64,000 nucleotides of DNA from an uncultured Alphaproteobacteria bacterium. GTDB lineage: Bacteria > Pseudomonadota > Alphaproteobacteria > RF32 > CAG-239. Below the pieces are notes generated by a model. It worked only from the letters and a program-made list of their open reading frames with translations. It did no database searches and was not told where the DNA came from. The stretch's first letter is position 1. Each line of letters opens with the position of its first letter. The stretch covers positions 1 through 64,000 of the forward strand of contig CAKQSV010000007.1 in assembly GCA_934273635.1 (NCBI GenBank), written 5' to 3'. The position numbers were made by a program, and so were the translations under genes. Below are positions 15,917 to 25,446 of this stretch, one piece after another.

Positions 15917-17458
15917 TTAAGCGGCTTCCTTCATGGTTTTAGCGTTCTCTAAAACCTCTTCAATCGTGCCGACCATATAGAAAGCCTGCTCCGGAATATC
16001 GTCGTACAAGCCGTCAATGATACCCTTAAAGCCTTTGATGGTGTCTTCAAGTTTTACAAACTTACCAGCGCGACCGGTGAACACTTCTGCCACATGGAAC
16101 GGCTGAGACAGGAACTTTTGAACCTTACGGGCACGAGACACGGTCAGCTTGTCTTCTTCAGACAGCTCGTCCATACCCAAAATGGCGATAATATCCTGCA
16201 AAGACTTATACTTTTGCAAAATCTCTTGAACACGACGAGCCACACGGTAGTGCTCCTCGCCCACAACGTTCGGCGACAAAATACGACTGGTCGAATCGAG
16301 CGGGTCAACCGCAGGATAAATACCAAGCTCGGCGATTGAACGCGACAACACGGTGGTGGCATCGAGGTGTGCAAACGTCGTCGCCGGCGCAGGGTCGGTC
16401 AAGTCATCGGCCGGCACATAAACCGCCTGTACCGAGGTGATTGAACCATGTTTGGTAGAGGTAATGCGCTCTTGCATCGCGCCCATATCCGTACCCAATG
16501 TCGGCTGATAGCCCACGGCTGACGGAATACGTCCCAACAAAGCTGAAACCTCAGAACCTGCCTGTGTGAAGCGGAAGATGTTATCTACGAAAAACAGCAC
16601 GTCTTGATGTTCTTCGTCGCGGAAATATTCAGCCTCGGTCAAACCGGTCAGAGCCACACGAGCGCGAGCCCCCGGAGGTTCGTTCATCTGGCCATAAACC
16701 AACACGGTTTTAGAGTTGGCGCTTTTCAAATCAATAATACCGGAGTCAATCATCTCGTGATAAAGGTCGTTACCTTCGCGGGTTCGCTCACCCACGCCGG
16801 CAAAAACCGAGTAGCCGCCGTGACCTTTGGCAACGTTGTGAATCAACTCTTGAATCAGCACGGTTTTGCCCACGCCGGCGCCACCGAACAGACCGATTTT
16901 ACCACCTTTGGCATAAGGCTCAAGCAAGTCAATAACCTTAATACCGGTTGTCAAAATCTCGGTTTCGGTCGATTGTTCCGTAAACGCAGGCGCTTCACGG
17001 TGAATCGGAAACTCTAATTTGGTTTTAATCGCGCCGCGCTCGTCAACCGGCTCGCCAATCACGTTGATAATACGTCCCAACAGCTCGGGTCCAACCGGAA
17101 TTTGAATCGGGTGACCGGTGTTTTTAACCGGCAAACCTCTGACCAAACCGTCTGTCGTATCCATAGCAATGGTACGAACGGTGTTTTCACCAAGGTGCTG
17201 TTCAACTTCCAGTACCAGTTTTTTGCCGTGGTTATCGCACTCAAGCGCCGTCAAAATGTTGGGCAACTCCTCAACACTCTTAAACTTGACGTCGACAACG
17301 GCGCCCAATACCTGCGACACAACACCGTCAGCCAAATTTTGGTTTTTGGTTGACTGCGGCGTTTTCTTTTTTGTTTCAGAAACATTTTTAGCCGCGGCGC
17401 GCACTGTCTTTTTGGCGGTCGTAGCTTTTGATGTTTTGGCGGTTTTCTTTTCCGTCAT
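15917..17458 (-). CDS. atpD: ATP synthase F1 beta subunit
   Basis: Catalytic subunit of F1, with Walker A GGAGVGKTVL, FAGVGERTREGND, and Walker B LFFVDNIFRF. The first ~45 residues are a low-complexity Lys/Ala/Thr-rich extension before the conserved core (GVVSQVLGAVVDVKF); similar tails occur on rhizobial and Brucella AtpD. The ATG at 17458 is preferred because AAAGGAG would sit directly against the alternative ATG at 17464 but 6 bases from this one. Part of atpHAGDC; F0 genes are elsewhere, as usual in alphaproteobacteria. Confidence 0.97.
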   Translation of the reverse strand: MTEKKTAKTSKATTAKKTVRAAAKNVSETKKKTPQSTKNQNLADGVVSQVLGAVVDVKFKSVEELPNILTALECDNHGKKLVLEVEQHLGENTVRTIAMDTTDGLVRGLPVKNTGHPIQIPVGPELLGRIINVIGEPVDERGAIKTKLEFPIHREAPAFTEQSTETEILTTGIKVIDLLEPYAKGGKIGLFGGAGVGKTVLIQELIHNVAKGHGGYSVFAGVGERTREGNDLYHEMIDSGIIDLKSANSKTVLVYGQMNEPPGARARVALTGLTEAEYFRDEEHQDVLFFVDNIFRFTQAGSEVSALLGRIPSAVGYQPTLGTDMGAMQERITSTKHGSITSVQAVYVPADDLTDPAPATTFAHLDATTVLSRSIAELGIYPAVDPLDSTSRILSPNVVGEEHYRVARRVQEILQKYKSLQDIIAILGMDELSEEDKLTVSRARKVQKFLSQPFHVAEVFTGRAGKFVKLEDTIKGFKGIIDGLYDDIPEQAFYMVGTIEEVLENAKTMKEAA

Positions 17459-17472
17459 ATTCATCTCCTTTT

Positions 17473-18378
17473 TTATAGTGCTTCCGCACCTGCAATAATT
17501 TCTATCAGTTCGGTTGTAATGCTCGTTTGACGCATACGGTTATACTTTAGGGTCAGTTTGGATATCATATCTTTGGCATTGCGCGTCGCATTGTCCATAG
17601 ACGTCATCCGCGCCCCCTGCTCCGAAGCCTGCGAATTGATGATATAAGCAAAAAATTCAGACTTCAGATAATTGGACAGCAAACCTTCAATCACACCGGT
17701 CGGTGTCGGCTCGTATTCATAAGCGGCACCATTGACCAACATATCTTCAGCCGCCGCCGTTTGAGAAAATTCTATCGGCAAAAACCGCTCTGAGATTATC
17801 TCACGGTTGATAGCCGAGTGAAAACGGCTGTAAACGACTTCGCACACATCAAAGTCTCCGCTCTGATAAGCTCGGCACAGTTGCTCGGCGATAATTGAAG
17901 CCTCAGTATAGTCAGCGCCTTTGCGGGCGATGCCATCCAACACCGCGCTTACGGCCTCGGGGTGCGTGCGGCAGATAATGTCTCGCCCTTTGCGACCGAT
18001 ACACATGACCTTAACCTCACAACCGGCTTGTTTGAGCTCGTTAAAACGCTGAACCGCCGCTTTGGCGACATTGGCGTTATAGCTGCCGCACAAGCCTCTA
18101 TCCGAGGTGAACACCACAAGCAGATATTTGTGAGCGTTTTCCCGACACTGCATTAACTGAGGCAGAGCGGGAGCGTTTTTGTCGGCCTTTTTAGACTTAA
18201 TCTCAGCCGCGGCGCGTGACAGTATTTTGGCAATACTGTCACTATAAGCCGCAGAACTTTCCGTAAGCATTTGCGCTTTGCGCAGACGAGCAGCCGCAAC
18301 CATCTTCATCGCTGAAGTGATTTTTTGCGTGGATTTTATGGATTCAATACGAGTTCTTAACTCTTTTAATCCGGCCAT
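17473..18378 (-). CDS. atpG: ATP synthase F1 gamma subunit
   Basis: 301-residue rotor-shaft subunit with the conserved N-terminal coiled coil (MAGLKELRTRIESIKSTQKI), SDRGLCGSYN and the C-terminal ARNAKDMISKLTLKYNRMRQTSITTELIEI region. AAGGAG precedes the ATG. Lies between atpA and atpD. Confidence 0.97.
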   Translation of the reverse strand: MAGLKELRTRIESIKSTQKITSAMKMVAAARLRKAQMLTESSAAYSDSIAKILSRAAAEIKSKKADKNAPALPQLMQCRENAHKYLLVVFTSDRGLCGSYNANVAKAAVQRFNELKQAGCEVKVMCIGRKGRDIICRTHPEAVSAVLDGIARKGADYTEASIIAEQLCRAYQSGDFDVCEVVYSRFHSAINREIISERFLPIEFSQTAAAEDMLVNGAAYEYEPTPTGVIEGLLSNYLKSEFFAYIINSQASEQGARMTSMDNATRNAKDMISKLTLKYNRMRQTSITTELIEIIAGAEAL

Positions 18379-18387
18379 TTCTGCTCC

Positions 18388-19938
18388 TTACGCTGCTTTG
18401 TCGTCACTTGTAAATTCACTTAAAAAGTCATCGTAAAATCTGGTCAACTTATCTTTAAGTTCATCAGAAATCACTTTTTCCTCTTTAATTTGTTCCAAAT
18501 ATTCCGGATAGTTGGCTTTGATAGACTCAATGGCTCTTTGCTCAAAAGCGCTGACATCCGCCACCGGAATTCTATCCAAATAGCCATGAACACCGGCAAA
18601 GATTGCAACCACCTCTTCCGCTACCGGCAGTGGGTGATAAACCGGCTGTTTGAGCAGTTCGGTTAATCTTTCACCGCGAGCGAGCAGTTTTTTGGTAGAG
18701 GCGTCAAGGTCAGACGCAAACTGAGCAAACGCCGCCATTTCACGATATTGAGCCAGTTCCAACTTAATCGTGCCGGCAACCTGTTTCATCGCTTTGATTT
18801 GCGCGGCAGAACCCACACGGCTGACTGAAATACCAACGTTTACGGCCGGACGAACACCCTGATAGAACAAGCTGGTCTCCAAGAATATCTGACCGTCGGT
18901 AATTGAAATCACGTTGGTCGGAATATAAGCGGACACATCGCCTGCCTGCGTTTCAATAACCGGCAACGCGGTCAGAGAACCAGCACCCTCTTTGTCGTTC
19001 ATTTTTGCCGCACGTTCAAGCAATCTTGAGTGCAGATAGAACACGTCTCCGGGATATGCCTCACGCCCTGGCGGACGACGGAGCAACAAAGACATTTGAC
19101 GGTATGCCGTCGCCTGTTTGGACAGGTCGTCATAAAAGATGACGGCGTGCATGCCGTTGTCGCGGAAATATTCGCCCATTGCGCAACCCGAATACGGCGC
19201 AATAAACTGCAGCGGAGCAGAATCGGACGCGGTCGCCGCGACCACAATGGTATATTCCAAAGCGCCGTAGTCTTTAAGGGTTTGAACCACCTGCGCTACG
19301 GTCGAGCGTTTTTGACCAACCGCGACATAAATGCAAAACAGCTTATCTTTGTCGGATTTGGCCGCGTCATTAATTTTTTTCTGATTGATGATCGTATCAA
19401 CGATGATTGAGGTTTTACCGGTTTGACGGTCGCCGATAATCAGCTCACGCTGACCGCGCCCAATCGGAATAAGCGCGTCAATCACTTTCAAACCTGTTTG
19501 CACCGGCTCATGAACGCTTTTACGAGGCATAATTCCGGGAGCTTTCACCTCAGAATTACTAAACTCGGTCGCTTTTACCGCTCCTTTTCCGTCAATCGGA
19601 TTTCCCAGAGCGTCAACAACACGTCCAAGCAGTCCCTTACCAACAGGAACGCTCACGATTTTATCGGTCCGGCGCACGGTGTCGCCTTCCTTAATGGACT
19701 CGTCCGAGCCGAAGATAACAACACCGACGTTGTCTTCTTCCAAGTTAAGAGCCATGCCCTTAACGCCGCTTTCAAACTCGACCATCTCGTTGTATTGAAC
19801 TTTGTCCAGACCATAAACGCGAGCAATACCATCACCTACGGACAAAACCTTTCCGACCTCAGAGACATCTAAATTGACATCCGCCTCGGCGATTTTGTCT
19901 TTAATAATGGAAGATATTTCACTTGCTTGCACAGACAT
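18388..19938 (-). CDS. atpA: ATP synthase F1 alpha subunit
   Basis: 516-residue non-catalytic nucleotide-binding subunit of F1. Walker A GDRQTGKTSI, the VGISVSRVGSAAQ signature and the overall length match. Its ATG overlaps the atpH stop by one base (TAATG), indicating translational coupling. Confidence 0.98.
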   Translation of the reverse strand: MSVQASEISSIIKDKIAEADVNLDVSEVGKVLSVGDGIARVYGLDKVQYNEMVEFESGVKGMALNLEEDNVGVVIFGSDESIKEGDTVRRTDKIVSVPVGKGLLGRVVDALGNPIDGKGAVKATEFSNSEVKAPGIMPRKSVHEPVQTGLKVIDALIPIGRGQRELIIGDRQTGKTSIIVDTIINQKKINDAAKSDKDKLFCIYVAVGQKRSTVAQVVQTLKDYGALEYTIVVAATASDSAPLQFIAPYSGCAMGEYFRDNGMHAVIFYDDLSKQATAYRQMSLLLRRPPGREAYPGDVFYLHSRLLERAAKMNDKEGAGSLTALPVIETQAGDVSAYIPTNVISITDGQIFLETSLFYQGVRPAVNVGISVSRVGSAAQIKAMKQVAGTIKLELAQYREMAAFAQFASDLDASTKKLLARGERLTELLKQPVYHPLPVAEEVVAIFAGVHGYLDRIPVADVSAFEQRAIESIKANYPEYLEQIKEEKVISDELKDKLTRFYDDFLSEFTSDDKAA

Positions 19939-20492
19939 TATTGTCCACCTTTCATTATTATTTCCAAACGAGTCAGTTTTCCTTGGATAGAATCATCTAT
20001 CATTGAAGAACCATATTTGATAACCAATCCACCCAACAAATCAGGCTTTATGGCATAATTAATCAAAACCTCTTTGCCAAGTTTTGCCTCAAGCAAGGTT
20101 TTGAGTTTTTTATCTTGAGCGGCACTCAGAGGCGTTACGGTTGAGACCTCAACCTCCTCAATATTATGCTGCTTATAATAAATGTGCTTAAATTCATCGA
20201 GAATATCCAAAACATCAGCCATACGACCGTTTTGGGTTAAAATATCCAAACACGCCGACATTTCTTTGCCCAATTTCAGCTTTTGCGCAATCTCTTTCAC
20301 AGTCTGTCGTTTGGACTCGACGTTCCAAATTTGATTGGACAGATTATTCACAATTTGCGGATCTGCGGTAAAAACCGCACGCAAAGCGTCAACATCAGCG
20401 GACACCTTTTTGAGTTGCTTGGTTTCTTCCGCCGCCTGATATAACGAACTGGCGTATGTTGCGACAATTCTTGATTTTGAAACTTTTTTCAC
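19938..20492 (-). CDS. atpH: ATP synthase F1 delta subunit
   Basis: 184-residue peripheral-stalk subunit (OSCP family). Recognised by the helical N-terminal domain (RIVATYASSLYQAAEE) and the C-terminal IKPDLLGGLVIKYGSSMIDDSIQGKLTRL. The start codon is GTG at 20492 with AGAGAA upstream. First gene of the F1 operon, 68 bases after priA. Confidence 0.93.
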   Translation of the reverse strand: MKKVSKSRIVATYASSLYQAAEETKQLKKVSADVDALRAVFTADPQIVNNLSNQIWNVESKRQTVKEIAQKLKLGKEMSACLDILTQNGRMADVLDILDEFKHIYYKQHNIEEVEVSTVTPLSAAQDKKLKTLLEAKLGKEVLINYAIKPDLLGGLVIKYGSSMIDDSIQGKLTRLEIIMKGGQ

Positions 20493-20560
20493 CGGTAATT
20501 CTCTCTTTGATTAATCTGCGATAATATTAAACATCAAATCCTTTCTTTTTTATTAACTTC

Positions 20561-22750
20561 TCACATAAAACTGTAAGGGTCAATATCAACCTCAATCCTA
20601 ACCGACGGCGGGCACTCGACTTTTGCCAACCACTCGCGCAGCACCGCCTGAATTTTGATACTCCGCGCGGTTTTGAGCAATAGTCGGTAGCGATAACGGC
20701 CTCTCAACATATATATCGGCGCTTGTGCCGGTCCCAATGTTGATATATAATCATTATTCGGCGCGGTTTGCCCCAGTCTGATGGCGATTTTTTCAACCAA
20801 ATCCTGCTTGGCACCACTGACAATCAGCGCCGCAAGTTTGCCAAACGGCGGCATTTTCAGAATCTGCCGCGTTTGTTTTTCAAGCTCTAAAAAACGAGCG
20901 CGGTCGTTATCCACCAGGGCTTTGAGCACCGCGTTTTCCGGATAAAGCGTTTGTACATATACCGTGCCTTTTTTGGCGCCGCGTCCCGCTCGTCCCGAAA
21001 CCTGCGACAACAACTGAAAGGTTTGTTCCGAGGCGCGCAAATCGCTCCCCATCAGCCCGATGTCGGCATCGACAATGCCCACCAATGTCAGGCTTGGAAA
21101 GTGGTGACCCTTGGCGATTATCTGTGTGCCGATGAGAATATCCACCTCGTTGTTTTCCATTTTGCGGATAACTTCCGACACCTCGGTCAGATTGGTTGTA
21201 ATATCACTTGAGATAATTTCAACCCTCGCCTCGGGGAAACGCCCCCGAACCTCCTCGGCAATACGCTCAACCCCAGGGCCGCAGGCGGTTAAACCTTCTT
21301 CAGAACCGCACTCGGGGCAGGTTTTGGGTAGTTCCATACTATAACCGCAATGGTGGCATACCAGTTTTTTGATGTTTTTATGTTCGGTCAGCCACGCCGT
21401 GCAATGCGGACACTGAATCCGATGTCCGCAATCGCGACAAATGGTCAGCGGCGCATAACCGCGACGATTGAGAAACAAAACCGATTGTTCCGAACGCTCT
21501 AAATTTTCTTGCAAAGCCGTTACCAATGACGGCGACAGCCACGACACGCCCCACGCGCCTTTTTGCGGCTTGTCTTTTTTGAGGTTGATAATTTTGACCT
21601 CGGGCATTACCGCGGCGGCGTAACGACTGGTCAGTTTAACACAATCGTATTTGCCGTCCTCCACATTGCAGACGGTCTCCAAATCGGGCGTGGCGGTTGA
21701 AAGAATCAGCGGAATCTGCTCTAATTTCGCTCGAACCACCGCCATATCCCGCCCTTGATAATTAACCACGTCTTCTTGTTTGAAGGAGTGGTCGTGGCTC
21801 TCATCAATGACAATCAGTCCCAAATCGGGATAAGGCAAAAACAGCGCCGAACGCGCGCCGACCACAACCTTGGCTCGTCCCTCGGCAATCGCCGACCAGT
21901 TGTCCGTTCGCTCGGCGGTGCTCAGTCCTGAGTGCCAACACGCCGGTTTGACACCAAAACGTTTTTCAAAGCGCGACAACCACTGTGTGGTTAAAGAAAT
22001 TTCAGGCACTAATATCAGAATCTGGCGATTTTGGCGCACCGCCTCGGCCACCGCCTCAAAATAAACCTCAGTCTTGCCCGAACCGGTCACACCGTCAAGC
22101 AACGTCACGCTAAAGCCATTGCCAACCTTGCGGCTCAGCTCTGCCGCGGCGGCGCTTTGTTCTGCGGTCAAGTTCACTTTTTGAAAATCACCCTGCGGTT
22201 GGTCAAAACTTTTCTTCTTGGGGCGCACCAACGGCGACAGCACGCCGCTTTTAATCAGCGTATTAACCACACTCAAGCCGACACCGGCGCCTTTACAGAT
22301 TTCACTTTTCGAATACGGCGCGTGGCGCAACAAGTCCATCACATGCCACCGCGCGTCAGAATTTTTGAGTTTGGCTTCGGCAAGCGTTTTACCACTCAAC
22401 TGATAAAGCGTGGTGGTGCGGGAATCGTCAAACACCGCGCGCACGCTGATAACCATACGCAAAACCAAGCCTAAAAAAGCCATATTATAATCGGCGACAA
22501 AACGGATAAAACTCATTAACGGCGCCGACAACGGCGGAAAATTAAACACCTCGACAATCGGTTTGATTTTGTGCTCGGGGAGTTTGGATGAGGCGCCGAT
22601 TTTCCACACCACGCCGATTTGCTGTTCTTTGCCCCAAGGCACTCGCACAATGCTGCCGAGCGCAACCGGTTCGTCCGTCTTATAATCAAACGGCTCATTA
22701 AACGGCAACGGTAGCAGCACGCCGACAATATGTGAAGTATTTTCTGTCAT
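20561..22750 (-). CDS. priA: Primosomal helicase PriA
   Basis: Superfamily 2 3'-5' DNA helicase that restarts stalled replication forks. Order: N-terminal DNA-binding domain, Walker A GVTGSGKTEVY, DESH box (VIDESHDHSFKQ), cysteine-rich zinc insert (CRDCGHRIQCPHC; CHHCGYSMELPKTCPECGS) and helicase motifs V-VI (GTQIIAKGHHFPSLTLVGIV, SQVSGRAGRG). The ATG at 22750 fits the usual start; an in-frame TTG at 22786 is unsupported. It lies upstream of the F1 operon; whether they share a transcript is not clear. Confidence 0.96.
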   Translation of the reverse strand: MTENTSHIVGVLLPLPFNEPFDYKTDEPVALGSIVRVPWGKEQQIGVVWKIGASSKLPEHKIKPIVEVFNFPPLSAPLMSFIRFVADYNMAFLGLVLRMVISVRAVFDDSRTTTLYQLSGKTLAEAKLKNSDARWHVMDLLRHAPYSKSEICKGAGVGLSVVNTLIKSGVLSPLVRPKKKSFDQPQGDFQKVNLTAEQSAAAAELSRKVGNGFSVTLLDGVTGSGKTEVYFEAVAEAVRQNRQILILVPEISLTTQWLSRFEKRFGVKPACWHSGLSTAERTDNWSAIAEGRAKVVVGARSALFLPYPDLGLIVIDESHDHSFKQEDVVNYQGRDMAVVRAKLEQIPLILSTATPDLETVCNVEDGKYDCVKLTSRYAAAVMPEVKIINLKKDKPQKGAWGVSWLSPSLVTALQENLERSEQSVLFLNRRGYAPLTICRDCGHRIQCPHCTAWLTEHKNIKKLVCHHCGYSMELPKTCPECGSEEGLTACGPGVERIAEEVRGRFPEARVEIISSDITTNLTEVSEVIRKMENNEVDILIGTQIIAKGHHFPSLTLVGIVDADIGLMGSDLRASEQTFQLLSQVSGRAGRGAKKGTVYVQTLYPENAVLKALVDNDRARFLELEKQTRQILKMPPFGKLAALIVSGAKQDLVEKIAIRLGQTAPNNDYISTLGPAQAPIYMLRGRYRYRLLLKTARSIKIQAVLREWLAKVECPPSVRIEVDIDPYSFM

Positions 22751-22815
22751 ACTTTCGGAGATAGCATTTTTTGCGCCAAAGCTCAAACGACATTAGCATT
22801 TACGCACAGCTTAAT

Positions 22816-23433
22816 TCACAAAAACTCTTTTATCGGTTTGTAGCTTTTGCGGTGTTCGGGAATTATGCCATATTTTTTTAGGCCTTCGATGTGGTCTTTA
22901 GTGCCATAACCGGCATTATGCTCAAATCCATAATAAGGATATTTTTGCGCCAACTGTTCCATCTCGCGGTCACGATAAACCTTTGCCACAATCGACGCCG
23001 CAGAGATACTGTATGATTTGGCGTCTCCCTTCACTACGGTTTTGGTCGGCATTGCAAAATCTTTGGGAGCGCGATTGCCGTCAATAATGGCAAAATCAGG
23101 TCGTTGCGACACATTTGCCACCGCGCGGCGCATAGCCATAAACGTCGCCTGCAAAATGTTGTATCGGTCAATTTCAGCAGGGGTGGCCTCGCCCACGCCA
23201 ATCGCAACTTGCCCGAGCTTTTCGGCCTCGCGCAACAACGCATACAACTTTTCGCGTTTGGTTTTGCTCAATTTTTTAGAGTCATTAAGATTTTGCAACA
23301 ACTCCGGACACAAATTGCGATCAATAATCACCACCGCACCGGCCACAACATTACCGACCCATGGTCCGCGACCGGCCTCGTCAATACCGCAAACAACGCC
23401 GCGGCAACCATCCTCAACGCTAAAATCAGGCAT
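22816..23433 (-). CDS. rnhB: Ribonuclease HII
   Basis: Removes ribonucleotides and RNA primers from DNA. Active-site motif GIDEAGRGPWVGNVVAGAVV gives the DE pair; later acidic residues are in FAIIDGNR and the C-terminal GYGTKDH. The ATG at 23433 (MPDFSVEDG) is chosen for the AGAGGGGAA site 7 bases upstream; an in-frame ATG at 23475 would add 14 residues without one. Divergent from the porin gene. Confidence 0.95.
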   Translation of the reverse strand: MPDFSVEDGCRGVVCGIDEAGRGPWVGNVVAGAVVIIDRNLCPELLQNLNDSKKLSKTKREKLYALLREAEKLGQVAIGVGEATPAEIDRYNILQATFMAMRRAVANVSQRPDFAIIDGNRAPKDFAMPTKTVVKGDAKSYSISAASIVAKVYRDREMEQLAQKYPYYGFEHNAGYGTKDHIEGLKKYGIIPEHRKSYKPIKEFL

Positions 23434-23519
23434 TTTGATTTTCCCCTCTTTTATTCTGAAAATTTCGGCATACATATTGCCCTGAGCATTTGTTTTAATT
23501 CAGCAATAAGGATTTGGCA

Positions 23520-24773
23520 ATGAAAAATTTGAATTTGATTGTCTGCGGGTTGAGTTGCTTTATGGCGGTTCAAGCCCTCGCCGATGACAATATGTCAACA
23601 GCCGACAAGGTTGAAATCAGCAAATCGGTGCGCAAGTCAAAAAGCGCTGCGCAACGTTCTGCCGCAGGGCAAATCAGGCGTAATTTTGAATTTAGCCAAA
23701 TCGGCGACGACTATGCTGACTTTAAAGATATGTTGCAACAGAACTACGGTTTGGATTTTTCATTTGATATTTCCTACATGGGGCAACGCGGCGCGCCAAA
23801 CGGCAAAAAAAACGCCATGCAAACCATTTATTATCCGTCACTCACATGGAATATGTTTGACAACGACTATGGCAACGGCACGCTGAATATGTCTTATAAC
23901 TCGGTTAAATACGGCGGCATACAGGCGCAAAAACTGGGTAGCCGATTGGGTGCGGTCACCGCAATTAACGACTATGCCTCCCCGACTTATTCCTTTGACG
24001 AGATGTATTTCGCCTATCGTTTGGGCGGAGACTGGGATTGGCTGACTGCCGCTGTCGGACAATTTCCGCTTTATAATTTTGACGGTACCGCCTATGACGC
24101 CAACCAACAGGAAAACTTTATCAACTACGCCTTGTCGCAAAACGCCTCCTCCACCTATCCGACCGCAAGTCTCGGCGCATATTTGCAAATTGCCCCCGAT
24201 GAGACGTGGACATTTGCCCTCGGCGCGCAAGACGCCACCAATATCAGCGGCAGCAGCATTAAAACCAACCGGCTTAATGAAGAGCACTACACTTCTTTCG
24301 CCTCGCTGACCTATTCCCCCACCCTGCCCAAGCTCGGCAGCGGACAATATTCTATTTTGCTCTATAATCAACCCGCCGTCAAAGCTCAAAAGCAAACCAC
24401 CAACGGTTGGTCGCTCAACCTCAGCCAGAACTTTGGCGACAAATTGAGCTTGTTCGCGCGGGTGAACGGCGTGTCGGGCAACGTGGCGACCATCAATCAA
24501 TCTTGGGTGTTGGGCGGGGTCTATAATAATCCGCTGGAGCGTAACCCGCTTGACCAAATCGGGCTTGCGTTTGCCTATAACAAAATTGACGAAAAAGCCG
24601 TCGGCTCAAAATTGGCGCATGAAAGCGAAAAAATCATCGAGGCCTATTGGGCTTGGGGAATATCCAAGTGGATGACCATCACGCCGGACGTGCAATTTTA
24701 TATAGACCCGTCCGAAAATACCAAGTCGGACTACGCCACGGTTTTCACCCTGCGCTCCACCTTCTTCTTTTAA
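23520..24773 (+). CDS. OprB-like carbohydrate porin
   Basis: 417-residue outer-membrane beta-barrel: signal peptide (cleavage near QALA, residue ~22), alternating amphipathic strands and a terminal phenylalanine (RSTFFF). Segments such as GQFPLYNFDGTAYD, SLGAYLQIAPDETW and the C-terminal AYWAWGISKWMTITPDVQFYIDP are characteristic of the OprB selective porin family for sugar uptake. ATAAGGA lies 9-15 bases upstream of the ATG. It stands alone; no sugar transporter is adjacent. Confidence 0.85.
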   Translation: MKNLNLIVCGLSCFMAVQALADDNMSTADKVEISKSVRKSKSAAQRSAAGQIRRNFEFSQIGDDYADFKDMLQQNYGLDFSFDISYMGQRGAPNGKKNAMQTIYYPSLTWNMFDNDYGNGTLNMSYNSVKYGGIQAQKLGSRLGAVTAINDYASPTYSFDEMYFAYRLGGDWDWLTAAVGQFPLYNFDGTAYDANQQENFINYALSQNASSTYPTASLGAYLQIAPDETWTFALGAQDATNISGSSIKTNRLNEEHYTSFASLTYSPTLPKLGSGQYSILLYNQPAVKAQKQTTNGWSLNLSQNFGDKLSLFARVNGVSGNVATINQSWVLGGVYNNPLERNPLDQIGLAFAYNKIDEKAVGSKLAHESEKIIEAYWAWGISKWMTITPDVQFYIDPSENTKSDYATVFTLRSTFFF

Positions 24774-24882
24774 CGCAAAATTGTCACACTTTATCTATGC
24801 ATATCTGCAAATTTAGCTTTACATTTGGTGTTCTTTGACTGTAAATATACCTGTTTACTTTTTGTTAATATTTAAGTTAAAG

Positions 24883-25422
24883 ATGATGAACATTAAAAAA
24901 TTTCTTTTGATTTCCGGTTTGGCGTGTTTGTGCGGCGCTTGCCAAAGCAAGCCTGAACCGCAAACGGTTTTTATTCCGGCTATTGAAGTAAAAGCTAAAC
25001 CGCAGGTTAAGCATCCGTTAGGCATTATCGGCGCGACCGAACCGATTTATATTCTGCCGATGAAGGCTCCTTTTCAGGCGCGTATCGACACCGGCGCCGA
25101 GACTTCATCCATTGACGTTGACGATTATCACTACTTTGAACGCGACGGTGAAAAATGGGTCTCTTTTAAGATTAAAAACGCGGCAAACGGCGAGAGCTAC
25201 ACTTTTGAAAAACGTCTTGTGCGCAAAATTACCATCCGTCGTATTAAACAAAGCGAAAAACGCCCCGTAGTTCGGCTTGACGTTAAATTCGGCGGACAGA
25301 TAATCAAAGCTTTATTCTCTCTGGCTAAGCGTGAAAACTTTGAATATCAGGCGCTTATCGGGCGCAACATTTTAACCGGACGCGCGATTGTCGACACATC
25401 GCTATCCAACACTCTGCATTGA
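24883..25422 (+). CDS. Retropepsin-like aspartic protease lipoprotein (RimK-associated)
   Basis: 179-residue envelope protein. A lipobox LCGAC gives a lipidated Cys at about residue 19. The remainder matches the PF05618 family often called ATP-dependent zinc protease but structurally retropepsin-like: catalytic ARIDTGAETSSIDV, then FSLAKRENFEYQALIGRNILTGRAIVDTS. ATG codons at 24883 and 24886 are both possible; an upstream TTG (24835) is rejected because it would bury the signal peptide. It heads the triad with the inactive transglutaminase-7TM protein and the ATP-grasp ligase, so it probably cleaves something these modify. Confidence 0.85.
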   Translation: MMNIKKFLLISGLACLCGACQSKPEPQTVFIPAIEVKAKPQVKHPLGIIGATEPIYILPMKAPFQARIDTGAETSSIDVDDYHYFERDGEKWVSFKIKNAANGESYTFEKRLVRKITIRRIKQSEKRPVVRLDVKFGGQIIKALFSLAKRENFEYQALIGRNILTGRAIVDTSLSNTLH

Positions 25423-25446
25423 TAACTTTAGGAAAAGACTTTAACT